Of a stretch of 64,000 nucleotides of DNA, positions 16,200-23,802 are shown piece by piece (positions within the stretch are counted from its first letter, which is position 1; the number at the start of each line of letters is the position of its first letter). The notes beneath the pieces are model-generated. The model was given only the letters and a program-made list of their open reading frames with translations, had not been told where the DNA came from and did not search any database. The DNA comes from VAXT01 sp038040395. Lineage in GTDB: Bacteria > Actinomycetota > Thermoleophilia > Gaiellales > Gaiellaceae. Location of the stretch: positions 1 through 64,000 of the forward strand of contig JBBPIJ010000010.1 of NCBI GenBank assembly GCA_038040395.1, read 5' to 3'. A program made the position numbers and the translations under genes.

Positions 16200-16870
16200 T
16201 AGCGCCGGTGCTCGTAGAGCGCGATCGCGCCTGCGATTGCCACGTTCAGGGACTCTGAGCCCGGCGCGAGCGGGATCGTCGCCGACTCGTCGCACGCAGC
16301 AACGATGTCGGCCGGCAAGCCCTCTCGTTCGGCCCCGAGCACGTAGCTGACCGGAACGCCCGGCTCCAGTTCGGCCAGCGGCTTCCCTCCTTCCGAGACG
16401 AGCGCGATCCGCTTTCCCCCGGGCTCGTCGAAGGCCGCGAGCGGCACGCGGAAGACCGCCCCCGCCGAGGCCCGAAGCGCCTTGGGCCCGGTTGGGTCGG
16501 CGCAGCCCGGAGAGAGGGCGACCGAAGCCCCGAATGCATCGGCGCTGCGCAGGATCGTGCCGAGGTTGCCGGGGTCGGCCACGTGCCAGAGCGAGAGCGA
16601 GAGCGGCTCGACGCCCCTCGGCAACACGTCGGCCCGGTAGATGCCCATCACGCGAGGCGGGTGCCCCATCGTCGAGATCTTGGCCAGCAGGTCCGGCTCG
16701 ACGTCCTCGCCTGCCCGAAGCAGCTCCACGGGGGCGATGCCCGCGTCATCCGCGGCCTGGACGAGATCCTCGCCCTCGACGACGAACAGCCCCTCCTTCT
16801 CGCGCTGGCGCCGGGACTCGAGGAGGCGGTGCATGAGCCGGAGCTTCGGGTTGGACGCCGACGTGATCAC
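16199..16870 (-). CDS. TrmH/SpoU family RNA 2'-O-methyltransferase
   Basis: A 223-residue SPOUT methyltransferase. N-terminal substrate domain ITSASNPKLRLMHRLLESRR with FVVEGEDLV, then the knot motifs: motif 1 VADPGNLGTILRSADAFGAS, motif 2 LVSEGGKP...YVLGAEREGLP and motif 3 IPLAPGSESLNVAIAGAIAL. It methylates ribose 2'-OH in rRNA or tRNA; the target is unknown. GTG 16870 gives a 4-bp overlap (GTGA) with the upstream gene and is favoured over GTG 16879. It sits in the infC-rpmI-rplT ribosomal group, a common position for this family. Confidence 0.92.
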   Translation of the reverse strand: MITSASNPKLRLMHRLLESRRQREKEGLFVVEGEDLVQAADDAGIAPVELLRAGEDVEPDLLAKISTMGHPPRVMGIYRADVLPRGVEPLSLSLWHVADPGNLGTILRSADAFGASVALSPGCADPTGPKALRASAGAVFRVPLAAFDEPGGKRIALVSEGGKPLAELEPGVPVSYVLGAEREGLPADIVAACDESATIPLAPGSESLNVAIAGAIALYEHRR

Positions 16871-17820
16871 AGTTCCCACCGGAGCCAGGTGCCGTGGTAG
16901 TCAGCATGGCCCGCGAACTCGCGCTCGCCGCCCGGCCAGTAGACGAGCCGCAAGCCCCAGTCTTCTCCTCCGGCGCGAGCACGACCGGTCGAGACGAATG
17001 CCAGAAGTCGCTGCGCGCCCGCCTCTTCGAGAGCCGCACGAACGCGCAGGCGCCCCGCATCCCCTACGTAGCCCAGCGCGGCAGTCTGGAAGACGACGGT
17101 CAGGCCGTCTACCGGCTGCGCGGCGAGCACGCCAGGCAACTGCTCGACGAAATCGCCGCGGATGAGCTCCGGAGGGTCGCCGCGCACGGCATCGATCGCG
17201 CTGTCCAGTAGCTCGAGCCGCGCCGTTTGGCCGGCCCAGATGAAAGACCGAAGCAGCCGCGCGCCCTCGTCGGTCGTGACGTCGATCGGCGAGCGGTCGA
17301 TGCCGATCCGCCCGCGCACGGCGAGCGTCTGGTTCAGAAGGCCGGCGGGGATCGGCTTGCGCTCGTCTCCGATCAGGGAAATCGGAGCGTTCTCAGGCCC
17401 CCACGCGCCTGCCTCGTAGCTGCAGCGGTAACGATCAAAGACGAGGTTGAGCCCGGCGCTCGGCCCCAGCTCGACGAGGTCGATCGTCTCGGCTCCCGTC
17501 CGTTCGGCGACTCGCAGCAGCAGCGGAACGAGCACCCAGGATCGCTGCACCTCGTTCGTCTGGACGCCCTGCTCGGCCATGAACTCGCTCAGAAACGCGC
17601 GATGGTCTCGGAGCGGGTCGTCCCAGGTCGCCTCGCCGCCCAGCACGAGGTAGTGCAGCCCGCCCAGAAGGCGGAGCGGTGCGTCCCAGTCCGGATCGGG
17701 CCCGACCAGTTCGGCCGCCACCGGGTCCTGGGCGAATTTCAGACAGAGATCTGCGTAGACGGGCGAGCGGGACTCGCACTGAGCCGCCTGGTCTTCGAAG
17801 ACCGAGGCGCTAGTCGCCAG
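16867..17820 (-). CDS. DUF2332 family protein, non-canonical (CTG) start likely
   Basis: About 317 residues. Family features are the opening FEDQAAQCESRSPVYADLCL, LVELGPSAGLNLVFDRY (a methyltransferase-like glycine loop), RGDFVEQLPG, VVFQTAALGYV and a C-terminal YHGTWLRWEL. Conserved sequence begins immediately after the rplT stop codon, but there is no in-frame ATG, GTG or TTG between that stop and the conserved region. The nearest initiator-like codon is CTG 17820, which overlaps the end of rplT by 11 bp. Other starts would lie deep inside rplT. DUF2332 function is unknown. Confidence 0.75.
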   Translation of the reverse strand: MATSASVFEDQAAQCESRSPVYADLCLKFAQDPVAAELVGPDPDWDAPLRLLGGLHYLVLGGEATWDDPLRDHRAFLSEFMAEQGVQTNEVQRSWVLVPLLLRVAERTGAETIDLVELGPSAGLNLVFDRYRCSYEAGAWGPENAPISLIGDERKPIPAGLLNQTLAVRGRIGIDRSPIDVTTDEGARLLRSFIWAGQTARLELLDSAIDAVRGDPPELIRGDFVEQLPGVLAAQPVDGLTVVFQTAALGYVGDAGRLRVRAALEEAGAQRLLAFVSTGRARAGGEDWGLRLVYWPGGEREFAGHADYHGTWLRWEL

Positions 17821-18199
17821 CGCCGTCGCCGTTGCCGTTGCCGGCCGCGAGCGCCGACTTGGCCTGCTCGGCGATCTTGCCGAAGGCGGCCGGGTCGTCG
17901 ACGGCGATGTCGGCGAGCACCTTGCGGTCGAGCTCGACCCCCGCCTTGCGACAGCCCGCGACGAACTGGTTGTACGAGAGCCCTTCGGCGCGCGCGGCGG
18001 CATTGATGCGGATGATCCAGAGCCGGCGCATCTCCCGCTTGCGGCGCTTCCGATCGCGATAGGCGTGGACGAGCGCGTGCTCGACGGCCTCGTTCGCCAC
18101 CTTGTAGCGCGAGTGCCTCGTGCCGACGAACCCCTTCGCGGCGTCGAGGACCTTCTTGCGGCGCTTCCGCGACGCGACTGATCGCTTTACGCGGGGCAT
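17810..18199 (-). CDS. rplT: 50S ribosomal protein L20
   Basis: A 129-residue L20: MPRVKRSVASRKRRKKVLDA, KGFVGTRHSRYKVANEAVEH, RRLWIIRINAAARAEGLSYN and a C-terminal RKVLADIAVDDPAAFGKIAE. The glycine/asparagine/alanine tail extends beyond the usual ~118 residues. It starts immediately at the rpmI stop (shared base), in the standard infC-rpmI-rplT order. Confidence 0.97.
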   Translation of the reverse strand: MPRVKRSVASRKRRKKVLDAAKGFVGTRHSRYKVANEAVEHALVHAYRDRKRRKREMRRLWIIRINAAARAEGLSYNQFVAGCRKAGVELDRKVLADIAVDDPAAFGKIAEQAKSALAAGNGNGDGAGD

Positions 18200-18405
18200 T
18201 ACTTTCTCTTGACTCCCCCGAGCAGGCGCCTGACCGCGCGCTCGTTCGCCTCGTGTAAGGGCTGGTCGGTGCGGAACTTACGCTTGCGCTTCGCGGACTT
18301 CTTGCTCAGGTAGTGGCTCTTCATCGCTCGGCGACGCAGGAGCTTCCCTGTTCCCGTCACCTTGAACCGCTTCTTCGCTCCGCTGTGATTCTTCTGTTTG
18401 GGCAT
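18199..18405 (-). CDS. rpmI: 50S ribosomal protein L35
   Basis: A 68-residue L35: MPKQKNHSGAKKRFKVTGTG, KLLRRRAMKSHYLSKKSAKR and a C-terminal VRRLLGGVKRK. An AGGAG ribosome site lies 9 bases before the ATG, inside infC coding sequence. The first 128 bp of the gene are also read by the infC frame. Confidence 0.97.
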   Translation of the reverse strand: MPKQKNHSGAKKRFKVTGTGKLLRRRAMKSHYLSKKSAKRKRKFRTDQPLHEANERAVRRLLGGVKRK

Positions 18406-18967
18406 CTTTTACAACTCCTGCGTTCTTCGTCGGGCCGAGCAGCATGACCATGTTGCGTCCGTCGAGAAGGGGCGGCGACTCGACCTGGCCGAGCTCCTTC
18501 ACGTCCTCCGCCAGCTTCATCAGCAAGTCCCGTCCGCGCTCCGGGTGAGTCGTCTCCCGGCCGCGGAACATGATCGTGACTTTGACCTTGGCCCGCTGGG
18601 CGAGGAACCGGGCAACGTGGCCCTTCTTGGTCTCGTAGTCGTGTATGCCGATCTTTGGCCTGAGCTTGATCTCCTTGACGTTGATCGAAACCTGGTGTTT
18701 CCGCGCGACCTTGGCCTTCTGCTCCTGCTCGTACCGGTACTTGCCGTAATCCATGACGCGCGCGACCGGCGGGTCGGCCTGAGCCGCGACCTCGACGAGG
18801 TCGAGATCCTTGCCGTGCGCGTAGTCGAGCGCCTCCTGGATGGGCTTCACCCCTAGCTGGCCGCCGTTCTCATCGACGAGCCGCACCTGTTGCACCCGGA
18901 TGTCCTCGTTGATCCGGCTGTGCGGGATGACCGGCCGCGTGGGCTCAACCCGACGTCGTGGCCTCAA
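18278..18967 (-). CDS. infC: Translation initiation factor IF-3 with extended C-terminus overlapping rpmI
   Basis: A 229-residue IF-3. N-domain RINEDIRVQQVRLVDENGGQ and ALDYAHGKDLDLVEVA, YGKYRYEQEQK linker, C-domain IKLRPKIGIHDYETKKGHVA, VTIMFRGRE and NMVMLLGPTK. A normal IF-3 ends near that last motif. Here the frame continues for about 44 acidic/polar residues and overlaps rpmI by 128 bp before TAA. The start is TTG 18967; no ATG is available upstream. A terminator-like hairpin lies just upstream in the leader. Alternatively a frameshift near the GTTGTAAAAG sequence hides an earlier stop. Confidence 0.92.
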   Translation of the reverse strand: MRPRRRVEPTRPVIPHSRINEDIRVQQVRLVDENGGQLGVKPIQEALDYAHGKDLDLVEVAAQADPPVARVMDYGKYRYEQEQKAKVARKHQVSINVKEIKLRPKIGIHDYETKKGHVARFLAQRAKVKVTIMFRGRETTHPERGRDLLMKLAEDVKELGQVESPPLLDGRNMVMLLGPTKNAGVVKDAQTEESQRSEEAVQGDGNREAPASPSDEEPLPEQEVREAQA

Positions 18968-19006
18968 AGGCGCTTCACCAAGCTGCTAGCTCCTCCCTCT
19001 CGAAAC

Positions 19007-19031
19007 GACAAAACCGCTGCGCAGGCAACGG
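19007..19031 (-). terminator. Terminator/attenuator hairpin between thrS and infC
   Basis: On the minus strand, CCGTTGC and GCAGCGG form a 7-bp stem (one G-U pair) around a 4-base loop, followed by TTTTGTCGTTT. It sits about 90 bp after the thrS stop and 40 bp before the infC start. It could be the thrS terminator or an attenuator controlling infC-rpmI-rplT, which are autoregulated in several bacteria. Confidence 0.6.
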
Positions 19032-19119
19032 CTCGATCCTTTCCAACCTCCTGGGTTGAACCTCCGACAGGCTCTGTGGCCCCGGAGGTGAGGAACGTGT
19101 CGCCCCTGCTTTGCAGACC

Positions 19120-21006
19120 TCACACGTTAGCAGCCTCGCGAAGCTCTGACTGAAGCTCTTCGAGGCTTTTCGTGGACTGCTCTCCCCCACGCTCGCGGAC
19201 GGCGATCGAGCCCTCGGACTCCTTGTCCCCCCAGACGACGACGTAGGGGATCTTCTCGACCTCGGCGTTCCGGATCCGCTTGCCCACCGTCTCGTCGGAG
19301 TCGTCGACCTCGACCCGGAACTCGGCAAGCCTCTCGGCCAGCGCCTTCGCCGCCTCGCGATGATCCTCGCCAACCGGGATCACGCGGACTTGCACCGGCG
19401 CGAGCCACACGGGGAACGCGCCCGCGTAGTGCTCGATCAGGATCCCGATGAACCGTTCGAACGAACCGAAGAACGCGCGATGGACCACATACGGCGTGTG
19501 CTCCGTGTTGTCCTCGCCCACATAGGTGAGTCCGAAGCGCGCCGGCATCTGCGAGTCGAGTTGAATCGTCCCCATCTGCCACGAGCGGCCGAGAACGTCG
19601 GTCATGTGCAGGTCGATCTTGGGGCCGTAGAAAGCCCCGTCGCCCTCGTTGAGCTCGTACTCGAGGCCGCGCCGCTCGAGCGCAGCGCGCAGTGCGCCTT
19701 CCGTGAAGTCCCACTCCTCTTCGGTGCCAAGCTTGTTCTCAGGACGCGTCGAGAGCTCGAAGCGCGCCCCCATTCCGAAGAGGTCGTAGAGATAGGCGGC
19801 GTAGTCGAGGCACGCGAAGATCTCGTCCTCGATCTGATCCGGCGTGACGAACAGGTGCGCATCGTCCTGCGTCACGTGGCGGACGCGCATCAGCCCGTGC
19901 AGCGTTCCGGCGAGCTCGTTTCGATGCAGCGTGCCGGCCTCGGCCAGACGCATCGGCAACTCGCGGTAGGACCGCAAACGGCTCCCGAAGATGAGCATGT
20001 GCCCCGGGCAGTTCATCGGCTTGAGGCCCCAGGTCTTACCCTCCTCCTCGATCAGGAACATGTCCTCGCGGAACTTCTCCCAGTGGCCCGAGGTGACCCA
20101 GAGCCTGGAGTCGTAGATGAGAGGCGTCTTCGTCTCGTCGTAGCCACGTTTTGCGTTCTCGCGGCGCCGGAGATCCTCGAGCTCGTTCCAGATCGCCATG
20201 CCCTTGGGGTGCCAGAGCGGCGACCCCGGCGAGTGCTCGTCGAAATGGACGAGATCGAGCTGCACGCCTAGGCGTCTGTGATCGCGCTTCTTCGCCTCCT
20301 CGAGGCGCTCGAGGTACGCGTCGAGGTCCGCCTGGGAGTAAAACGCCGTGCCGTAGATCCGGGTCAGCTGCATGTTGTGCTCGTCGCCGCGCCAGTACGC
20401 GCCCGCCAGGCCGGTGAGCTTGATCGCCTTGATCGGGCGCGAATCCTGGAGGTGCGGCCCGCGGCAGAGATCCGTGAAATCCCCCTGCGTGTAGAGCGAG
20501 ATCTCGCCCTCGGCCGTGTCGACCAGCTCGACCTTGTAGTCCTCGCCCTGCTCGGCGAAGAGACGCTTTGCCTCCTCGGCGGAGACTTCCTGACGCTCCC
20601 ACGCCCTACCCTCCTTCAGCTCGCGCCGGATCTCCTCCTCGACGCGCTCGAGCGCCTCCTCGCCGATCGGCTCGGGAAACTCGAAGTCGTAGTAGAAGCC
20701 GTTCTCGATCGGCGGGCCGATGGCGATCTTCGTTCCCGGGTAGAGCCGGCGGACGGATTCCGCGAGCAGGTGAGCCGACGAGTGACGAAGGACGGCGAGA
20801 GCGTCAGGATCGTCGGTATCCCGCGTCGTCAGGATCTCGATCGGCTGCCCATCCTCGAGCGGCAGCCGCAGGTCCTGCACCTCGCCATTCGAGCGCAGGA
20901 GAACGGCTTCTTTCGCCAGCTTCGGGCCGATCGCGGCGGCCGCGTCCAGGCCCGACGCCCCGTCGGGAAGCTCGAGCTCGGAAGAGTCTGGTAGAACAAC
21001 CTTCAT
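19120..21006 (-). CDS. thrS: Threonyl-tRNA synthetase
   Basis: A 628-residue enzyme with an N-terminal TGS domain (MKVVLPDSSELELPDGASGL), the second editing domain with HSSAHLLAESVRRLYPGTKI, the class II catalytic core with the zinc Cys in GLKPMNCPGHMLIF and the zinc His in HRNELAGTLHGLMRVRHVTQ / DDAHLF, motif 3 YGPKIDLHMTD/GTIQLDSQMPARFGLTY, and the anticodon-binding domain (APVQVRVIPVGEDH). An upstream in-frame extension is rejected because the TGS domain begins at ATG 21006. That ATG shares a CATG with a divergent small ORF. Confidence 0.97.
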   Translation of the reverse strand: MKVVLPDSSELELPDGASGLDAAAAIGPKLAKEAVLLRSNGEVQDLRLPLEDGQPIEILTTRDTDDPDALAVLRHSSAHLLAESVRRLYPGTKIAIGPPIENGFYYDFEFPEPIGEEALERVEEEIRRELKEGRAWERQEVSAEEAKRLFAEQGEDYKVELVDTAEGEISLYTQGDFTDLCRGPHLQDSRPIKAIKLTGLAGAYWRGDEHNMQLTRIYGTAFYSQADLDAYLERLEEAKKRDHRRLGVQLDLVHFDEHSPGSPLWHPKGMAIWNELEDLRRRENAKRGYDETKTPLIYDSRLWVTSGHWEKFREDMFLIEEEGKTWGLKPMNCPGHMLIFGSRLRSYRELPMRLAEAGTLHRNELAGTLHGLMRVRHVTQDDAHLFVTPDQIEDEIFACLDYAAYLYDLFGMGARFELSTRPENKLGTEEEWDFTEGALRAALERRGLEYELNEGDGAFYGPKIDLHMTDVLGRSWQMGTIQLDSQMPARFGLTYVGEDNTEHTPYVVHRAFFGSFERFIGILIEHYAGAFPVWLAPVQVRVIPVGEDHREAAKALAERLAEFRVEVDDSDETVGKRIRNAEVEKIPYVVVWGDKESEGSIAVRERGGEQSTKSLEELQSELREAANV

Positions 21007-21127
21007 GAACGAGCAGGATACTTCCGAGCCTCGAGAAGACGACCGCAACGACGAGATTCCCGAGTCGCCGGTGCCGGACCCCGAAGTGGGATCGAAGGAC
21101 ACCGAGGACGACCCCGGCGCCGACTAG
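21005..21127 (+). CDS. Candidate 40-residue acidic micro-protein divergent from thrS
   Basis: An open frame MNEQDTSEPREDDRNDEIPE continues to TAG 21127, with about one third Asp/Glu. Its ATG shares the CATG palindrome with the thrS start, so no ribosome site can be separated from thrS coding sequence. It is intrinsically disordered by composition. It may be only an antisense accident, and evidence is limited to length and composition. Confidence 0.3.
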   Translation: MNEQDTSEPREDDRNDEIPESPVPDPEVGSKDTEDDPGAD

Positions 21128-21153
21128 CGCCAAAGCTGACAACCGTAATGGGC

Positions 21154-21181
21154 GTTGGCAGGCCCTAGCGGGCCTGCCAAC
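21154..21181. repeat. Perfect 12-bp inverted repeat (strong hairpin)
   Basis: GTTGGCAGGCCC and GGGCCTGCCAAC flank a TAGC tetraloop. It lies between two tiny ORFs (ends at 21127 and 21199) and could terminate either transcript, although no U tract follows on either strand. Confidence 0.75.
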
Positions 21182-21198
21182 CACCCTGAGACTGCTGC

Positions 21199-21279
21199 CT
21201 ACGGCCAGATTGGGCCGGACGCGAACAGCGCTGAAAGCACCGCAAATGCAGCGCCACAGATAGCGAAACGCAGTTTCAC
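21199..21279 (-). CDS. Candidate 26-residue hydrophobic peptide
   Basis: GTG 21279 is preceded by a good AAGGAAGG ribosome site five bases away and opens a 26-codon frame MKLRFAICGAAFAVLSALFA ending GPIWP. The peptide has a basic N-terminus followed by a single hydrophobic helix, like a signal peptide or membrane micro-protein. The perfect hairpin at 21154-21181 follows its stop by 18 bp. It is not recognised as a known family. Confidence 0.45.
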   Translation of the reverse strand: MKLRFAICGAAFAVLSALFASGPIWP

Positions 21280-21357
21280 CGGGACCTTCCTTTCGATTGC
21301 TTGCCGCTGGACAGGTCCCGGGCGCCCAGGAGGTCGTAGTATAAGCAGGGAGACCTG

Positions 21358-22647
21358 ATGCCAAGACGGAAGTCAACGCACGTCGACAACCCGATCGAGG
21401 TCGGCCGCCGCCTGAAGCAGGCACGCGAAAACGCGGGCCTGAGCCAGCGACAGCTCTCGTTTCCGGGCTGCTCTCCTGCCTATATCTCCCGGATCGAAGC
21501 CGGCGATCGGATTCCGTCGCTCCAGCTCCTACGGGAGATGGGCCGGCGGCTGGGCGTCAGCGAGGACTACCTCGCGACCGGCACCGAGCGGCACGACGAG
21601 AACGCCGTCCTCGTCGAGGCCGAGATCAGCCTTCGCCTCGACGATCCCGTACGCGCCGGCCAGCTGTACGCCGAAGCCCTCGAGCGCGCGACGACGAGCG
21701 ACGAGCGGGCACTGGCGCTGGTCGGCCTGGGCCAGGTCGCCTACCGGAACGGCAAGCCTCGCGAGGCGATCTCGCGGCTCGAGGAGGCGAGGGCCGTCGC
21801 TCGAGCAGACCTCGTCGACCAGCCCGGGTGGGCGGACACGCTTGGGCGGGCGTATGCGTCAATCGACCAGCTGGACGCCGCGGTGCGAATCTTCGAGAGA
21901 TCGCTCTCCTCTGCGGAGGAGCGCAACGACGCGGTCGAGTCCGTTCGCTTTGCGGTCCTCCTCGCCAACGCCTACATCGACAAGGCGGAGTTCGAGCCCG
22001 CCGAGCAGCTTCTCGAGCGCATTCTCACGATGGCTCCCGACTCAAAGGACCCGATCTTCCGTGCGCGGCTCTACTGGTCGCAGTCGCGCCTGTACGTGGC
22101 CCGCGAGGACCATCAGCGAGCGGCGCGGTACGCGAGAAAGGCCCTCAACCTCCTGGAGTTGACCGAGCACACCTACTACACCGCGCAGGCACATCAGCTC
22201 CTGGCGCACATCGAGCTCGACCGCAAGCAGCCGGAGGAGGCGCTCGAGCTGCTCGAGAAGGGCCTCGCTCTCCTGTCCCACGGTGGAACTCCGGTCGACA
22301 TCGCCCTCTTCAAGCTCGAGGAAGCGCGAGCGCTCATCCAACTCGAACGGCATGAAGAGGCGGCGTCGCTCGCGATGGATGCCTCCGGACTGCTCGCCGA
22401 CGCAAGCCCGCACGACGCGGGGCGCGGCTACGCGGTCGTCGCCGAGGTCTACAGCGAGCTGGGAGATCGCGCGAAGGCGATCGAGCTCTACGAGCTGGCC
22501 GCCGACGTCCTCTCGAGTCATCCCACCCGCTACCTGCTCGAGGTCTACGAGAAGCTCGCCGAGCTGCTCGAGGAGGAGGGGCAGAAGGACGAGGCTCTGG
22601 CCGTCCTCAAGAGAGCGGTCTCAGTCCGAACGGACGCGTCGCAGTAG
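21358..22647 (+). CDS. XRE-family helix-turn-helix regulator with TPR repeats
   Basis: A 429-residue protein. The N-terminal HTH is IEVGRRLKQARENAGLSQRQ ... CSPAYISRIEAGDRIPSLQLL (~12-65). The remainder is about eight tetratricopeptide repeats (for example LVGLGQVAYRNGKPREAISR, LANAYIDKAEFEPAEQLLER, AYVVAEVYSELGD-type helices). This layout resembles peptide- or partner-sensing regulators in which the TPR part gates DNA binding. A GGGAG site precedes ATG 21358. No obvious target gene is adjacent, apart from the downstream secreted DNRLRE protein. Confidence 0.87.
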   Translation: MPRRKSTHVDNPIEVGRRLKQARENAGLSQRQLSFPGCSPAYISRIEAGDRIPSLQLLREMGRRLGVSEDYLATGTERHDENAVLVEAEISLRLDDPVRAGQLYAEALERATTSDERALALVGLGQVAYRNGKPREAISRLEEARAVARADLVDQPGWADTLGRAYASIDQLDAAVRIFERSLSSAEERNDAVESVRFAVLLANAYIDKAEFEPAEQLLERILTMAPDSKDPIFRARLYWSQSRLYVAREDHQRAARYARKALNLLELTEHTYYTAQAHQLLAHIELDRKQPEEALELLEKGLALLSHGGTPVDIALFKLEEARALIQLERHEEAASLAMDASGLLADASPHDAGRGYAVVAEVYSELGDRAKAIELYELAADVLSSHPTRYLLEVYEKLAELLEEEGQKDEALAVLKRAVSVRTDASQ

Positions 22648-22718
22648 GCCTGCTCCTTCCGGCTCTGCTGTAAGGATTCGTCGCCCCTTGCGGTATCCAT
22701 AGCGGAAGGAGGACTGCG

Positions 22719-23372
22719 ATCAGCAGCATCGATCCCTGCGGTCAGAAAGACGAGTTCCGGTTTCGGCCCTTCGCAGGCGCGACCCTCGTCGCCCTCGTCG
22801 GCGCGGGCTTGTGCGTACAAGCGCTCTCGGGCGCGGGGCTCGACCGTGGACCACGAATCCGCGCCGTTCAGGCCAGGGCCGATGCCTTCGTCAGCGCCGA
22901 GAGCCGGACGCAGAACTTCGGTCGGACCCGCGGCCTGAAAGTCGACTCCTCCCCCACGCTGCAGACGTACATCGCGTTCGACGTCGACCTCAAGTCCGGC
23001 GACGTACAGCGTGTAAGCCTCATGCTCTACAGCCGGAAGGGCTCACGGGTCGGCTATGAGGTTCGCCTCGTGCGCGAGCGGTTTCGTGAGCGCGAGATCA
23101 CCTTCGCGAACGCACCGGGGCTCTCGGGAGACATCGTGATGTCCGGGCCGCTGCGAGCAAGGGCCTGGAAGACCGTCGACCTGACTTCGCTCGTGTCCGG
23201 CCAGGGAAAGTACGTTGGCGTGGTGCTGACGAGCCTCTCGCCGAGGGGTATCACGTTCGCAAGCCGGGAGACCGGACTACACGGGCCGAGGCTCATCGTC
23301 GAGCGTGAGCCCAAGGGAACTACGACGACGGGCACAACCCAGACGAGCACCCAAGAGGTGCGAGTCCCCTAG
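22719..23372 (+). CDS. Secreted DNRLRE-domain protein, probable ATC start
   Basis: The mature domain (ADAFVSAESRTQNFGRTRGL, TYIAFDVDL, EVRLVRERFREREITFANAP, GITFASRETG...PRLIVE) matches the DNRLRE/CBM96-like beta-sandwich of surface proteins. The tail is Thr-rich. The first usable ATG/GTG/TTG (TTG 22809) would cut the hydrophobic signal helix GATLVALVGAGLCVQALSGA. An in-frame ATC at 22719 instead has a perfect AAGGAGG ribosome site six bases upstream and yields ISSIDPCGQKDEFRFRPFAG before that helix. Non-canonical AUC initiation is therefore proposed; a base error is the alternative. Confidence 0.65.
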   Translation: MSSIDPCGQKDEFRFRPFAGATLVALVGAGLCVQALSGAGLDRGPRIRAVQARADAFVSAESRTQNFGRTRGLKVDSSPTLQTYIAFDVDLKSGDVQRVSLMLYSRKGSRVGYEVRLVRERFREREITFANAPGLSGDIVMSGPLRARAWKTVDLTSLVSGQGKYVGVVLTSLSPRGITFASRETGLHGPRLIVEREPKGTTTTGTTQTSTQEVRVP

Positions 23373-23774
23373 CTAGGTCTGAGCCTGCTCTGAGCGGATG
23401 CTCCACTCGGCCAGGTCGCGAATGCTGACGATGCCGACAGCCCGCTCGTTCTCGACGACCGGTAGGTGCCGGAAGCCGCCGTCGAGCATGATCTGAACGG
23501 CCTCCACGGGGTCCGTTGACTCACTGACGACCTGGGGGTCGGCAGTCATCCATTCCCGCACGCGGGCCTCGCTCGAGTGAACGCGGCCGGCCACCGCACG
23601 CGTGAGGTCGCGCTCGGTGACGATTCCGATCAACCGGCCGCCGTCGGAGACGACGATTGCGCTGACCTTCTCCGCGACCATCTTCTCCGCCGCGTGCCCG
23701 ATTGTGTCGAAAGGCTCGATCGAGACCACCTCTCGCGACATGACTTCACTCAGGCTCGCCACGACCACGAGCAT
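23373..23774 (-). CDS. Two-CBS-domain protein
   Basis: A 133-residue Bateman module: VMSREVVSIEPFDTIGHAAE, SAIVVSDGGRLIGIVTERDL, MTADPQVVSESTDPVEAVQI, HLPVVENERAVGIVSIRDLA. Stand-alone CBS pairs bind adenine nucleotides and act as energy or redox sensors; the partner is unknown. ATG 23774 is used, but the domain itself begins at the second Met (SEVMSREV). It converges with the DNRLRE gene with no gap. Confidence 0.92.
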   Translation of the reverse strand: MLVVVASLSEVMSREVVSIEPFDTIGHAAEKMVAEKVSAIVVSDGGRLIGIVTERDLTRAVAGRVHSSEARVREWMTADPQVVSESTDPVEAVQIMLDGGFRHLPVVENERAVGIVSIRDLAEWSIRSEQAQT

Positions 23775-23802
23775 ACGCCGTTCTCTGGACGGCGGAGCGG
23801 AA

